A stretch of DNA of 64,000 bases from Thalassobius vesicularis (lineage in GTDB: Bacteria > Pseudomonadota > Alphaproteobacteria > Rhodobacterales > Rhodobacteraceae), in NCBI RefSeq assembly GCF_004799325.1, contig NZ_SSMD01000002.1, positions 1-64,000 on the forward strand. The letters are read 5' to 3'. Within the stretch, counting starts at the first letter, position 1, and every line of letters starts with the position of its first letter. Under the pieces are notes generated by a model. It was not told the origin of the DNA and searched no databases. It saw only the letters and a list, made by a program, of their open reading frames with translations. Below, in pieces: positions 31,755-41,399 of the stretch. The translations under genes and the position numbers were made by a program.

Positions 31755-33017
31755 TCAGCCTGCGCTGGCGCCTTCCTTCTTGGCCTCGGAATAGATCATC
31801 AGCGGTTTCGCCGCCGAGGTCGCCGCTTCTTCGTTCACGACCACTTCGTCAACATCCGCCATGCCCGGCAGTTCGAACATCGTGTCCAGCAGGATGTCCT
31901 CCAGGATCGACCGCAGGCCGCGTGCGCCGGTCTTGCGCTGGATGGCGCGTTTGGCGATGGCGCTCAGCGCGTCGTCGGTAAAGGACAGCTGCACGTCTTC
32001 CAGCTCGAACAGGCGCTGGTACTGCTTGACCAGGGCGTTCTTCGGCTCGGTCAGGATGGTGACCAGCGCGGCCTCGTCCAGATCCTCCAGCGTGGCGATC
32101 ACGGGCAGACGGCCCACGAATTCCGGGATCAGGCCGAATTTCAGCAGGTCCTCGGGCTCCAGCTCGCGGAAGGTTTCGCCGATGCCTTTTTCGCTTTCGT
32201 CACGCACGTCCGCGCCAAAGCCCATCGCGCTGCCCTTGCCGCGCTGCTTGATGATCCGGTCCAGCCCCGCAAAGGCGCCACCGCAGATGAACAGGATGTT
32301 GGTCGTGTCCACCTGCAGGAATTCCTGCTGCGGATGCTTGCGCCCGCCCTGCGGCGGCACCGAGGCAACGGTGCCTTCCATCAGCTTCAGCAGGGCCTGC
32401 TGTACGCCCTCGCCCGACACGTCGCGGGTGATCGAGGGGTTTTCCGACTTGCGGGTGATCTTGTCGACCTCGTCGATATAGACGATGCCGCGCTGCGCGC
32501 GCTCGACGTTGTATTCCGACGATTGCAGCAGCTTCAGGATGATGTTTTCCACGTCTTCGCCCACATAACCGGCTTCGGTCAGCGTGGTCGCGTCCGCCAT
32601 GGTGAATGGCACATCCAGAATCCGCGCCAGCGTTTGCGCCAGCAGCGTCTTGCCGCAGCCGGTCGGGCCGATCAGCAGGATGTTCGACTTCGACAGCTCG
32701 ATATCGTTGGTTTTCTGGCTGTGGTTCAGGCGCTTGTAGTGGTTGTGCACGGCCACCGACAGCACGCGTTTCGCCCGCTGCTGACCGATCACGTAGTCGT
32801 CCAGCACCTTGCAGATATCGCGCGGGGTCGGCACGCCCTCGCTGGATTTCAGCCCCGAGGACTTGGTCTCTTCGCGGATGATGTCCATGCACAGCTCGAC
32901 GCATTCGTCGCAGATGAACACGGTCGGGCCGGCGATCAGCTTGCGCACCTCGTGCTGGCTTTTGCCGCAGAAGCTGCAATAGAGCGTGTTTTTGCTATCG
33001 CCCGAGTTATTCGCCAT
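31755..33017 (-). CDS. clpX: ATP-dependent Clp protease ATPase ClpX
   Basis: 420 residues from the ATG at 33017. N-terminal zinc-binding domain with LYCSFCGKS and [13 protein letters not shown]+ module with Walker [11 protein letters not shown], Walker [10 protein letters not shown], the pore loop in GYVGEDVEN and the ClpP-docking IGF-type loop near GFGADVRD. It unfolds tagged proteins and feeds them to ClpP. clpP is 145 bp upstream on the same strand, the usual clpP-clpX order. The C-terminus has an Ala/Lys/Glu-rich tail of about 20 residues. Confidence 0.97.
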   Translation of the reverse strand: MANNSGDSKNTLYCSFCGKSQHEVRKLIAGPTVFICDECVELCMDIIREETKSSGLKSSEGVPTPRDICKVLDDYVIGQQRAKRVLSVAVHNHYKRLNHSQKTNDIELSKSNILLIGPTGCGKTLLAQTLARILDVPFTMADATTLTEAGYVGEDVENIILKLLQSSEYNVERAQRGIVYIDEVDKITRKSENPSITRDVSGEGVQQALLKLMEGTVASVPPQGGRKHPQQEFLQVDTTNILFICGGAFAGLDRIIKQRGKGSAMGFGADVRDESEKGIGETFRELEPEDLLKFGLIPEFVGRLPVIATLEDLDEAALVTILTEPKNALVKQYQRLFELEDVQLSFTDDALSAIAKRAIQRKTGARGLRSILEDILLDTMFELPGMADVDEVVVNEEAATSAAKPLMIYSEAKKEGASAG

Positions 33018-33162
33018 GTCGTCCCTTTCAGGCCTCGTCTTGCTTGTCGGTTCCGGCTTGCGACTGCCGCGCGCCACCCTTGGACAGGCAGCTTAGGGCA
33101 GCAGTTGCGCGCCTACAATGTCAAAAACGCCCCCGCCCGATCACAAGCCGGGGCGCCGTCCG

Positions 33163-33792
33163 TTACGCCTTTTCTTCGGCCTTTGCGCGGCTCGAAACGA
33201 TCTCGTCGATCAGGCCCCAGTCCTTGGCTTCTTCCGGCGACATGAAGTTGTCACGCTCCAGCGCGCGCTCCACCTCTTCCAGGGTGCGGCCGGTGTGCTT
33301 GACGTAAATCTCGTTCAGGCGGGTTTTCAGCTTCTGGGTTTCCTGGGCGTGGATCATGATGTCCGTCGCCTGGCCCTGATAGCCGCCGCTGGGCTGGTGC
33401 ACCATCACGCGGCTGTTGGGCAGGCTGAAACGCATCCCCGCCTCACCGGCCGTCAGCAGCAGCGACCCCATCGACGCCGCCTGACCGATCACCAGCGTGC
33501 TGACCTTGGGCTTGATGTACTGCATCGTGTCATAGATCGACAGGCCGCTGGTCACCACGCCACCAGGGCTGTTGATATACATGCTGATTTCCTTCGACGG
33601 ATTCTCCGCCTCCAGGTGCAGCAGCTGGGCCACGATCAGGCTGGACATGCCGTCATGCACCGGGCCCGACAGAAAAATGATCCGCTCTTTCAGCAGACGC
33701 GAAAAGATATCGTAGGCGCGTTCGCCACGGCTGGTCTGCTCCACCACCATCGGGACCAGAGTGTTCATGTAAACGTCAATAGGGTCTTTCAT
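33163..33792 (-). CDS. clpP: ATP-dependent Clp protease proteolytic subunit ClpP
   Basis: 209 residues from the ATG at 33792; upstream in-frame ATG at 33951 adds unrelated sequence. Catalytic Ser in GQAASMGS, His in MVHQPSGG and Asp in [13 protein letters not shown]. It forms the two-ring tetradecamer that degrades substrates given by ClpX or ClpA. The N-terminus [20 protein letters not shown] matches the processed pro-form of alphaproteobacteria. Located directly upstream of clpX. Confidence 0.97.
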   Translation of the reverse strand: MKDPIDVYMNTLVPMVVEQTSRGERAYDIFSRLLKERIIFLSGPVHDGMSSLIVAQLLHLEAENPSKEISMYINSPGGVVTSGLSIYDTMQYIKPKVSTLVIGQAASMGSLLLTAGEAGMRFSLPNSRVMVHQPSGGYQGQATDIMIHAQETQKLKTRLNEIYVKHTGRTLEEVERALERDNFMSPEEAKDWGLIDEIVSSRAKAEEKA

Positions 33793-33914
33793 ATCCGCTC
33801 GCCTGTTGTTGGTTCCGCACCTATACGCACCTCGTGCCAACAGAGTCTTAGTGTTGCGGTGGGGGGGCTGCAAGGGCCGATGCGGATTTTGCCCCCTGCC
33901 CGGCGCCAGACATG

Positions 33915-33948
33915 AAAAACCCGCGGATGCACCGGGCAACCGCGGGTT
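33915..33948 (-). terminator. Intrinsic terminator of hemA
   Basis: Stem AACCCGCGG / CCGCGGGTT with a 13-nt loop; on the minus strand it runs into a T-run. It lies 22 bp after the hemA stop and before the clpP promoter region. Confidence 0.8.
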
Positions 33949-33969
33949 CAAATGTCCATACGTCGGCGT

Positions 33970-35193
33970 TTACTGCGCGGCGATCGGCTGGCGGGCCAGC
34001 TTGCACTCGCCCCACAGCGATTTCAGCGCGCCGACCAGGCGGTCCATATCCTCGGCCGTGTGCACCGGCGAGGGCGTGATCCGCAGCCGCTCCGTCCCCT
34101 TGGGAACGGTCGGGTAGTTGATCGGCTGGATGTAGATGCCGTGATCGGCCATCAGCCGGTCCGAGATATACTTGCACTTCACCGGGTCGCCCACCATCAC
34201 CGGGATGATGTGGCTGGGGTTCGGGATATGGCCGATGCCGATCTCGTCCAGACGCGCGCGCAGCTGTGCCACGCGGTCCTGCTGGCCCTGACGCTCCGCA
34301 TCCGACTGCTTCAGATGCCGGATCGAGGCCACAGCCCCAGCCGCCACATGCGGCGGCAGCGCGGTGGTAAAGATGAACCCGCTGGCGAAAGAGCGCACGA
34401 AATCAATCAGTTCAGCCGAGCCGGTGATATAGCCGCCGACCACGCCGAATGCCTTGCCCAGCGTGCCTTCGATGATGTCGATGCGCTGCATCAGACCCTC
34501 ACGCTCGGCGACACCGCCGCCGCGCGGGCCGTACATGCCAACGGCGTGCACTTCGTCGATATAGGTCATCGCGTTGTACTTGTCGGCCAGATCGCAGATC
34601 TCCTCGATCGGGGCGATATCGCCGTCCATCGAGTAGACCGATTCAAACGCGATCAGCTTGGGCGTGTCCTGCGGCAGCTCGGCCAGCTTGGCCTCAAGGT
34701 CGGCCAGATCGTTGTGCTTCCACACCATGCAGCGGGCGCGCGAATGGCGGATGCCCTCGATCATCGAGGCATGGTTCAGCGCGTCCGACAGGATCACCAG
34801 ACCTGGGATTTTCGCGCCCAGCGTGCCCAGCGTCGCCCAGTTCGAGACATAGCCGCTGGTGAACAGTAGCGCGGCCTCTTTACCGTGCAGATCGGCCAGC
34901 TCGGCCTCCAGCTCGACATGGTCATGGGTGGTGCCGCTGATGTTGCGGGTGCCGCCTGCGCCTGCGCCGCTGCGGTCCAGCGCGCTGTGCATCGCGGCCA
35001 GAACGTCAGGATGCTGCCCCATGCCCAGATAGTCGTTCGAGCACCAGATCGTCACATCGCGTTCCGCACCGTCCTTGCGGAAGGTGGCCTTGGGGAACTC
35101 GCCCAGATGCCGTTCCAGATCCGCGAAGACGCGATAGTTGCCTTCGTCGCGCAGCCGGGCCAGCGACTCCTTGAAAAATCCCTGATAGTCCAT
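33970..35193 (-). CDS. hemA: 5-aminolevulinate synthase
   Basis: 407 residues from the ATG at 35193. PLP-dependent alpha-oxoamine synthase with the Schiff-base Lys in [14 protein letters not shown], the substrate loop [15 protein letters not shown] and [13 protein letters not shown]. It condenses glycine and succinyl-CoA to 5-aminolevulinate, the first step of heme synthesis in alphaproteobacteria (C4 pathway). It follows the sox locus, whose c-type cytochromes raise heme demand, but is separated by a terminator. No FNR-like TTGAT-N4-ATCAA site is visible directly upstream. Confidence 0.97.
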   Translation of the reverse strand: MDYQGFFKESLARLRDEGNYRVFADLERHLGEFPKATFRKDGAERDVTIWCSNDYLGMGQHPDVLAAMHSALDRSGAGAGGTRNISGTTHDHVELEAELADLHGKEAALLFTSGYVSNWATLGTLGAKIPGLVILSDALNHASMIEGIRHSRARCMVWKHNDLADLEAKLAELPQDTPKLIAFESVYSMDGDIAPIEEICDLADKYNAMTYIDEVHAVGMYGPRGGGVAEREGLMQRIDIIEGTLGKAFGVVGGYITGSAELIDFVRSFASGFIFTTALPPHVAAGAVASIRHLKQSDAERQGQQDRVAQLRARLDEIGIGHIPNPSHIIPVMVGDPVKCKYISDRLMADHGIYIQPINYPTVPKGTERLRITPSPVHTAEDMDRLVGALKSLWGECKLARQPIAAQ

Positions 35194-35390
35194 GCCGTCG
35201 GGGTTTCCTTTTTCTGTTCCTTGCATCCGGGCCAGCCGGGTGCCGCGTTTTCCAGTCCGCCGAACATAGCAGCCCGGCCTACCCGAGACTACCATTGATG
35301 TTGCGGCATATTCCCCTCCTTTAGGAGCATACCGCCCGGAAAACAATCTGCCGCCCTGGGGTCAGTCAGGGGGCGCTCCTCCCTATAGTA

Positions 35391-35414
35391 AAAGGGGCCG
35401 GTTTCCCGGCCCCT
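35391..35414 (-). terminator. Intrinsic terminator of the sox operon after soxD
   Basis: Stem AGGGGCCGG / CCGGCCCCT with a 4-nt loop; on the minus strand it is followed by TTTTACT. It begins 11 bp after the soxD stop and ends the sox transcript, so soxEFGH do not follow here. Confidence 0.8.
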
Positions 35415-35424
35415 CGCCCCTCGC

Positions 35425-36489
35425 TTATTGCGAGTGGGATTTCAGATAGGCGATGACCGCCGCGATGTCTTCGTCCGACTTCAGGCCGGCAAAGGACATC
35501 TTGGTCTTCGAGACAAAGTCCTTCGGCTTGGTCAGGAAGGCATGCATGGTCTCGTCGTTCCAGACGGTGCCCGCTTCGCCCATTTCCTTCATGGTCTTCG
35601 AGTACTTGAAGCCATCCTCGGCACCCAGCACGCGGCCCATCACGTGGTTCAGCTGCGGGCCGGTCTTGTTCTTGGCGCCATCACCCACCTGGTGGCAGGA
35701 CTTGCACTTCTTGAAGACCTTCTCGCCGGCTTCCACCAGCGCCGGGTCCAGCGCGGCCTCTTGCTTGGCTTCTTCCTTGGCGGGCTCTGCGGCGGCTTCT
35801 TCCTTGGCCGGTTCGGCTGCGGGCTCTGCCGCGGCTTCTTCGGCCATGTCTTCGCCACCGTGATCCGGCGTCACGTCCAGAACGGCCGCGCGCATGGTGA
35901 TCTTGACCTCGTGTTCCTTGCAGTTCTCCATGCAAGGTTCAGTCCAGAAATGCTTCTCGGACTCTTCGCGGTCATCCACGATGAAGCCTTCGGCATTGGG
36001 CATCTGCACCTCAAGGAAGTTCTCGTTCGACAGAACGAAGTCATCCTCGACCAGATCGTTCGAGTACAGGATATACGCCACGATCGCATAGACGTCGTCG
36101 TCGCTCATGGTCTGGGCGGCGCCAAACGGCATCGAGCGGCGCACGTAGTCATAGGTCGTCGACAGGTAGGGCCAGTACGATCCCACCGTCTTCAGCGGGT
36201 CCTTGCGGTCCAGCGTGTCCATGCCACCGGCCAGCTTGGGCCAGTTGTCCACGCCCTCGGCGAATTCACCGTGGCAGATCGCGCAGTTTTCCGAGAACAC
36301 CATCTCGCCATCCTCGACCGAGCCCGAGCCAACCGGCAGACCGGTGCCATCGGGCGAAATGTCGTGGTCCCAGGCGGCGACCTCTTCGGGCAGGGCGGCG
36401 CGGCCCAGGCCGAACTGGCCTGCGGCGGCGGGCATCGCGGCAAAGGCAGCGATCGCGGTCCCGATCAGGAGATTACGATACTTCGACAT
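35425..36489 (-). CDS. soxD: SoxD, diheme cytochrome c subunit of sulfur dehydrogenase
   Basis: 354 residues from the ATG at 36489. Signal peptide (about 1-22, ending AAAG). First heme domain with CAICH near residue 67, second with CKSCH near 275. Between them lies an Ala/Glu/Lys-rich linker built of near-repeats of EPAKEEAA. SoxD accepts electrons from the molybdenum subunit SoxC in Sox(CD)2, which oxidises the sulfane sulfur on SoxY by six electrons. The start overlaps the 3' end of soxC by 17 bp, so they are coupled. The second domain resembles the soluble cytochrome c encoded at 54779. Confidence 0.95.
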   Translation of the reverse strand: MSKYRNLLIGTAIAAFAAMPAAAGQFGLGRAALPEEVAAWDHDISPDGTGLPVGSGSVEDGEMVFSENCAICHGEFAEGVDNWPKLAGGMDTLDRKDPLKTVGSYWPYLSTTYDYVRRSMPFGAAQTMSDDDVYAIVAYILYSNDLVEDDFVLSNENFLEVQMPNAEGFIVDDREESEKHFWTEPCMENCKEHEVKITMRAAVLDVTPDHGGEDMAEEAAAEPAAEPAKEEAAAEPAKEEAKQEAALDPALVEAGEKVFKKCKSCHQVGDGAKNKTGPQLNHVMGRVLGAEDGFKYSKTMKEMGEAGTVWNDETMHAFLTKPKDFVSKTKMSFAGLKSDEDIAAVIAYLKSHSQ

Positions 36490-37759
36490 TCTCTGCCTCC
36501 CCGTTTGCTTTGACCCACCAGGTCTGGATGCAGTTGTTGTGGTAGATCGAGTTCTCGCCACGCACTTCGCGCAGCATGTGTTTGGTCGGCTGGACATAGC
36601 CGGTCTCGTCCATGGCGCGCGATTGCAGCAGCATCTCTTCGCCAGTCCAGGTGGTGTCCAGATAGAACCGGGTCAGCGCCATCGGCTGGCCGGGGTTGGC
36701 CAGACGCGCGGTTTCCCAGGTCTTGCCGCCGTCCTTCGAGACGTCCACGCGGGTGATCGCACCGCGACCCGACCATGCCAGGCCGGTGATGACCAGCGGG
36801 CCGTGGCCGTGCTTGATCGGCGATTGCGGGCTGGGGCTGGTGACGACCGATTTGGCGTCCATGACCCAGGTCCACTTGCGCGAGGTGCCGTTTTCCAGCG
36901 TGTCGGTGTATTTCGAGGTCTCCTCGCGGCTTTCCACCGCTTGATCGGTCACCTCGATGCGCCGCAGCCACTTGACCCACATGTTGCCTTCCCAGCCGGG
37001 AACGACCAGACGCACCGGATAGCCGTGCTCTTTGCGCAGGGCTTCGCCGTTGGCCTTGAACGCGATCATCACGTCGTCCAGCGCCTTTTCCATCGGGATC
37101 GAGCGGCCGTTCGAGGACGCATCCGCGCCTTCGACATAGATCCACTTGTCTTTCAGATCGCCCGCTTTGCCCAGGCCTGCCTCTTCCAGCAGGGTGCGCA
37201 GCGACACGCCGGTATATTCCATGTTGTGGATCATGCCGTGGGTGAACTGCGCGCCGTTCAGCTGCGCGCCCGCCCATTCCATGCCGGTGTTGGCCGCGCA
37301 TTCCAGGAAGAACGTCTTGTTCACGCGCGGGAAGCGCTCCAGATCTTCGTAGGTAAAGATCAGCTCCTGATCGACCAGACCGTTGATCATCAGGCGGTAG
37401 TCTTCCTTCTTCAGCTCGATCGCGCCCGAGTGGTGGCGTTCGAACGCGCAGCCCTGCGGGGTGATGGTGCCATCCAGCGCATGGATCGGCGAGAAGTTGA
37501 TCGAGCTGATCGTGTCAGCCGTCAGCCATTCCACGTTGCGACGGATCACATCGCCTTCGTACTGGATCGGCAGGCCGTACGGGGTGGCGTCCACGCCGTC
37601 GCCGGTGCCCATGGCCCAGCTTTGTTTTTCGGTGATCAGGGGATCGGGGGTTGCGGCGCTGGCGGCCCCTGCCCCGGCAATCGCACCGGCCGTCGACGCC
37701 AGGGTCCCTTTCAGGAACGCGCGCCGCGACGGGGCCTTGCCTTTGAAGCGGACTGTCAT
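36473..37759 (-). CDS. soxC: SoxC, molybdenum subunit of sulfur dehydrogenase
   Basis: 428 residues. A Tat signal leads (SRRAFLKGTLASTAGAIAGAG), as needed for a cofactor-loaded enzyme. The sulfite-oxidase fold follows; the molybdenum-ligand Cys is in FLECAANTGMEW, with HNMEYTGVSLRTLLEEAGL and WEGNMWVKWLRRI further on. With SoxD it makes the sulfane dehydrogenase that allows complete oxidation of thiosulfate without sulfur globules. A palindromic SoxR-type site lies 27 bp upstream, so soxCD may be transcribed partly on their own. Confidence 0.96.
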   Translation of the reverse strand: MTVRFKGKAPSRRAFLKGTLASTAGAIAGAGAASAATPDPLITEKQSWAMGTGDGVDATPYGLPIQYEGDVIRRNVEWLTADTISSINFSPIHALDGTITPQGCAFERHHSGAIELKKEDYRLMINGLVDQELIFTYEDLERFPRVNKTFFLECAANTGMEWAGAQLNGAQFTHGMIHNMEYTGVSLRTLLEEAGLGKAGDLKDKWIYVEGADASSNGRSIPMEKALDDVMIAFKANGEALRKEHGYPVRLVVPGWEGNMWVKWLRRIEVTDQAVESREETSKYTDTLENGTSRKWTWVMDAKSVVTSPSPQSPIKHGHGPLVITGLAWSGRGAITRVDVSKDGGKTWETARLANPGQPMALTRFYLDTTWTGEEMLLQSRAMDETGYVQPTKHMLREVRGENSIYHNNCIQTWWVKANGEAENVEVS

Positions 37760-37785
37760 CTGTCTTTGCCTCCTCGTTACATTAT

Positions 37786-37807
37786 CAAATTCATTTACGT
37801 GAATTTG
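37786..37807. promoter_or_regulatory. SoxR-type operator upstream of soxC
   Basis: Inverted repeat with perfect 8-bp arms CAAATTCA and TGAATTTG around TTTACG; it contains ATTC-N8-GAAT at 37789-37804, the pattern reported for SoxR/SqrR/BigR-type ArsR repressors. It lies in the 83-bp gap between soxB and soxC. Confidence 0.75.
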
Positions 37808-37842
37808 TGCGGTGGAAAAAGTGCGCGATTGTCGCGGGGGCT

Positions 37843-39540
37843 TTACGCCCCCACCACTTTCACGTTGTCGTGCGGGGTGACGGTGACGGTGCCCATCTTC
37901 TTGATGTGCGCCTCGACCACGTCCCAGATCTGCGGGCCTTCGGTGCCCTCGTTGACGCTGGCCCAGCCGGCAACCTGATAGGTCTTGGCCGGGTCGATCG
38001 CCTCGCCGGTTTTCAGCAGGGTCATCTCGCTGATGCGCTGGCCCTGCGGCTTCGAAACGTCGATCTTGTAGCCCATGCCGCCGATGCGAACCATGTCCCC
38101 GCCCTGCTGGTAGTAGGGGTCGGTGTTGAACAGGTTATCGGCCACGTCTTCCATGATGACTCCGATGAATTCGCCCGTCATTTCAGTCCGATAGGCGGCA
38201 CCATAGGTCATCGAGGTGACGTTCCAGATGTCTTCGCGGGTGATGTCCTGGCCCGGCAGGATCGACGGACCCCAGCGCACGCCCGGCGACATCGCGATGT
38301 CGGCCTCGCGCTCGCTCAGCAGGGCGTCGCAGATCAGGTCGTCCCAGGTGCCGTTGAAGTTGCCGCGGCGGTACAGCAGGCTGTCGGTCTTGCCGATCAC
38401 CTCGGTCATCTGCTCCAGGTACGGGGCGCGCTGTTCGTCGATGATCGCCGCGACCTCTTTGTCGCCCTCGATCACGTCCGAGAAGATCGGGATCAGCTTG
38501 TGGCGGAAGCCCATCATGCGGCCGTCGCGGATGTCCAGATCGACGCGGCTGACGAATTTCCCGTTCGAGCCCGACGCGATGATGATCGTGTCGCCCGCCA
38601 GCACCGGTTCCGGCACGGCGTCATGGGTGTGGCCCGACAGGATCACGTCGATGCCGGTCACGCGGGTGGCCATCTTCTTGTCCACGTCGAAACCGTTGTG
38701 CGACAGCAGCACGACCAGCTCGGCGCCCTCGGCACGGACCTCGTCGACGACTTCCTGCATCCGCTCGTCACGGATACCGAACGAGTATTCCGGGAACATC
38801 CAGCGCGGGTTCGCGATGGGCATGTAGGGGAAGGCCTGGCCGATCACGGCGATCTTCACGCCGCCGCGCTCGAACATGCGGTAGGATTCGAACTTGTCCG
38901 ACGGCTCGTCCCATTCGGCGTCGAAAATGTTCGCGCCCAGGGCCGCGTACGGCAGGCTGCCGACCAGCTCCTCGACCCGGGCCGAGCCCAGCGTGAATTC
39001 CCAGTGGAAGGTCATCGCGTCGGGTTTCAGCGCGTTCATCACGTTGACCATGTCCTGGCCGGCGGTGTGATAGCAGGTGTAGGACCCGTGCCACGTATCG
39101 CCGCCATCCAGCAGCAGCGCGTCGGGGCGGTCGCCGCGGATCGCGTTGATCACGGTCGCCACGCGGTCCAGGCCGCCCACCTTGCCATAGGCCTGCGCCA
39201 GCGAGGTGAAGTCGTTATAGGTCAGCGCGTAGGCGCTCGGCGAGCCGTCCTCGATGCCGTACATCTTGCGGTAATCCGCGCCGGTGACGTGGGGCACCTG
39301 CCCGTATGCGTCGCCCACGCCCAGGTTGATCTCGGGTTCGCGGAAATAGATCGGCTTCAGCTGGGCATGAATATCGGTGACGTGGATCAGCGTGACGTTG
39401 CCGAACGTGTCGAACTTCAGCAGCTCATCCTGGGTCAGTTTCTGCTGCGCCGCGAGGCGGGCCCAATTGCCGAAACCGGATGCGCCCAGCATCGCGGATG
39501 CGGCCATACTTACCTGTAGAAAATCGCGGCGAGAGATCAT
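37843..39540 (-). CDS. soxB: SoxB, thiosulfohydrolase
   Basis: 565 residues from the ATG at 39540; a Tat-type signal opens it (ISRRDFLQVSMAASAMLG). The calcineurin-like di-metal (Mn) domain shows HVTDIHAQLKP, LLDGGDTWHGSY, VLLSHNGFDVD and ILSGHTHDAV, and a 5'-nucleotidase C-terminal domain follows. It releases sulfate by hydrolysis of the sulfonate end of the thiosulfonate bound to the SoxY cysteine. The gap of 145 bp to soxA is larger than others in the operon. Confidence 0.97.
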   Translation of the reverse strand: MISRRDFLQVSMAASAMLGASGFGNWARLAAQQKLTQDELLKFDTFGNVTLIHVTDIHAQLKPIYFREPEINLGVGDAYGQVPHVTGADYRKMYGIEDGSPSAYALTYNDFTSLAQAYGKVGGLDRVATVINAIRGDRPDALLLDGGDTWHGSYTCYHTAGQDMVNVMNALKPDAMTFHWEFTLGSARVEELVGSLPYAALGANIFDAEWDEPSDKFESYRMFERGGVKIAVIGQAFPYMPIANPRWMFPEYSFGIRDERMQEVVDEVRAEGAELVVLLSHNGFDVDKKMATRVTGIDVILSGHTHDAVPEPVLAGDTIIIASGSNGKFVSRVDLDIRDGRMMGFRHKLIPIFSDVIEGDKEVAAIIDEQRAPYLEQMTEVIGKTDSLLYRRGNFNGTWDDLICDALLSEREADIAMSPGVRWGPSILPGQDITREDIWNVTSMTYGAAYRTEMTGEFIGVIMEDVADNLFNTDPYYQQGGDMVRIGGMGYKIDVSKPQGQRISEMTLLKTGEAIDPAKTYQVAGWASVNEGTEGPQIWDVVEAHIKKMGTVTVTPHDNVKVVGA

Positions 39541-39685
39541 GGCTCTGTTAACTCCGAGCAGTTTGAGTGGTCCAAGTCCCCTGACCACACTCGGTCAGAG
39601 GTCAGGCCATATTGGCCTTGAATTTCAATGTGTTGCAATCTTTTTGGGGTCACGAGGGCGGCGTTGGCCGCCCTCGAAACTAGGC

Positions 39686-40537
39686 TTAGTTGCGGATCGA
39701 GGGGCCCTCGACCGACAGGCCGTTGCCGCGGCTGGCGACGTACAGTTCCAGCGCGATGAACTCCGGCGAACCTTCTTTGTAGGTCTCGGCGCGGGTGTCG
39801 CGGACGCAACCCTTGAAGCGGTTATGCACACCGTTCAGCTTTGCGTTCTTCAGGCGATACGCCGGGAAGCCGTTGATCTGACCCTGCGACAGGTGGTCGG
39901 CGCGGATCATGTTGCCATAGTTCTGCTCGTGGCAGCTGGCGCAGGACAGATCCAGCTGACCGGTGCGGGTGTAGTACAGCTCTTTGCCCTGCTCCCAGGT
40001 CGCCTGTGCCGGCCCGTCGATTGCAACGTTGACGGGCATGCCGCGCGACTGCAGCGAGATCAGGCCAACCATGTTGGTCATCTCGTCGCCAGCATATTTC
40101 AGCTCTTCTGCACCCATGCGGGTGGTGCGGCAGTCGTTGATCTGCATTTCCAGAGTGCGAACTTCGCCAGCGGCCTCGTTCCACTTGGGATAGACAGCGC
40201 GAACGCCCTTCATGCTTTCTGCTTCGCCGTGGCACGAGGCGCAGGATTTGCCCTCGGACCCGTCGACCGCGTTCCACATTTCGGCCGCCGCTTCAACGCC
40301 CAGCATGCCGGCGTTGTCAAAGTCGTCCATCTGCATTTTCTGGGTGTCGTCGTCCCGGAAATGCCAGCCCGAGATCACTTCGCTCAGCGCACCATCCAGG
40401 TGCGCCGGCGCGGCGGTCTTGGTGACCATTTCCAGTTCGCCGTTGATGACCAGCTTGTCATCGTCCGCATCGGCCAGCGACAGTGTCGGCAGGGCCAGCG
40501 CCAGTGCGGCGATTGCAGTCATTTGCTTGAATTTCAT
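39686..40537 (-). CDS. soxA: SoxA, diheme subunit of the SoxAX cytochrome
   Basis: 283 residues with a Sec signal (MKFKQMTAIAALALALPTLSLA). Two heme c sites are present, CASCHGEAES and CASCHEQNYG, so it is the diheme form. The catalytic Cys with an Arg four residues before it lies in NRFKGCVRDTRAE; in related SoxA this Cys ligates heme as a persulfide. With SoxX it joins thiosulfate to the Cys of SoxY oxidatively. It follows soxZ by 60 bp. Confidence 0.96.
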   Translation of the reverse strand: MKFKQMTAIAALALALPTLSLADADDDKLVINGELEMVTKTAAPAHLDGALSEVISGWHFRDDDTQKMQMDDFDNAGMLGVEAAAEMWNAVDGSEGKSCASCHGEAESMKGVRAVYPKWNEAAGEVRTLEMQINDCRTTRMGAEELKYAGDEMTNMVGLISLQSRGMPVNVAIDGPAQATWEQGKELYYTRTGQLDLSCASCHEQNYGNMIRADHLSQGQINGFPAYRLKNAKLNGVHNRFKGCVRDTRAETYKEGSPEFIALELYVASRGNGLSVEGPSIRN

Positions 40538-40597
40538 CTAGCTTCCTCCCTGAAGCGGCCTTGTTTCCATGCGGAAACAAGGCGCTCTTATTGTTAA

Positions 40598-40927
40598 TTA
40601 GCTGACCGCGATCGCTTTCTTGTCGGTGTAGACCGACCCGTCGTCGTCGTACCAGGTGAACAGCAGCTCACCGGATTCGGGGACGACGGCTTCGAATTCG
40701 AAATACGGGTTGGTCGAGATCGCCGCTTCCATCTTGATGTCGATCACGGACTTGCCGTTGAACTCGCAGGTGAAGCGGTTGATGATCGAACGCGGGATGA
40801 CCGAGCCATCCTTGTTCTTGCGCTGACCCGATTCCATGTTGTGGCTGATCAGGGTCTTCAGCACGATCGCTTCGCCAGCTTTCGCCGACTTGGGGGCTTT
40901 GATGCGGGGTTTAACGCCATCTGCCAT
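40598..40927 (-). CDS. soxZ: SoxZ, carrier-complex partner of SoxY
   Basis: 109 residues, no signal peptide; it is exported with SoxY, which carries the Tat signal. The immunoglobulin-like fold shows PRIKAPKSAKAGEAIVLKTL and HNMESGQRKN, then EFEAVVPESGELLFTWYDDDGS. SoxYZ is the heterodimer that presents the sulfur substrate to the other Sox proteins. AGGAGTA precedes the ATG, 26 bp after soxY. Confidence 0.96.
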   Translation of the reverse strand: MADGVKPRIKAPKSAKAGEAIVLKTLISHNMESGQRKNKDGSVIPRSIINRFTCEFNGKSVIDIKMEAAISTNPYFEFEAVVPESGELLFTWYDDDGSVYTDKKAIAVS

Positions 40928-40953
40928 TTTTGTGTACTCCTACTGGATCCTGA

Positions 40954-41370
40954 TTAGCCGCCGCAGCCGCCGATGGTGACCTTGACGGTCGACGACGCCT
41001 TGGCGAACGAACCGTCGGCCATCTTGGCGATGGCGACCACGTCCTGGGTGCCTGCCAGACGGATACGGGTCGAGGCCGAATGTGCGCCGGCCAGCTCGCC
41101 GAAGTTGAAGGTGGCCACGCCCGGGGTCGGGTTGCCAGCCGCCAGCAGCAGGATCGCGGTTGCGCCCTCTGCCGAAACCGAAACCGGCACGGTGTTGCCG
41201 TTTTCAGCGATTTCCGGTGCGGTCAGGGTAACGCCTGCGTCGGCCATTGCTGCACCACCGGTGAAGGCGGCGATTGCGTCGTCGGCCGCTGCATTGACCC
41301 GGAACGGCAGAACGGTCAGTGCCGCAGCCCCCAGCCCAAGCGCCAGCGTGTCGCGTCTTGAGAATTCCAT
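40954..41370 (-). CDS. soxY: SoxY, sulfur-carrying subunit
   Basis: 138 residues from the ATG at 41370, chosen over ATGs at 41403 and 41388 because AAGGAGACG lies directly upstream of it. A Tat signal (FSRRDTLALGLGAAALTVLP) opens the protein. The C-terminus is VTIGGCGG, the swinging arm whose Cys carries the thiosulfate-derived sulfur through the cycle. The Ig-like body includes LLLAAGNPTPGVATFNFGEL. It precedes soxZ by 26 bp in the operon. Confidence 0.96.
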   Translation of the reverse strand: MEFSRRDTLALGLGAAALTVLPFRVNAAADDAIAAFTGGAAMADAGVTLTAPEIAENGNTVPVSVSAEGATAILLLAAGNPTPGVATFNFGELAGAHSASTRIRLAGTQDVVAIAKMADGSFAKASSTVKVTIGGCGG

Positions 41371-41399
41371 CTTCGTCTCCTTGTTCATGTACCTGCTGA

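Noticed and set aside
37807-39519. Open frame of 570 codons on the plus strand
   Set aside because: It is antisense to soxB and has the same His/Arg/Asp bias.
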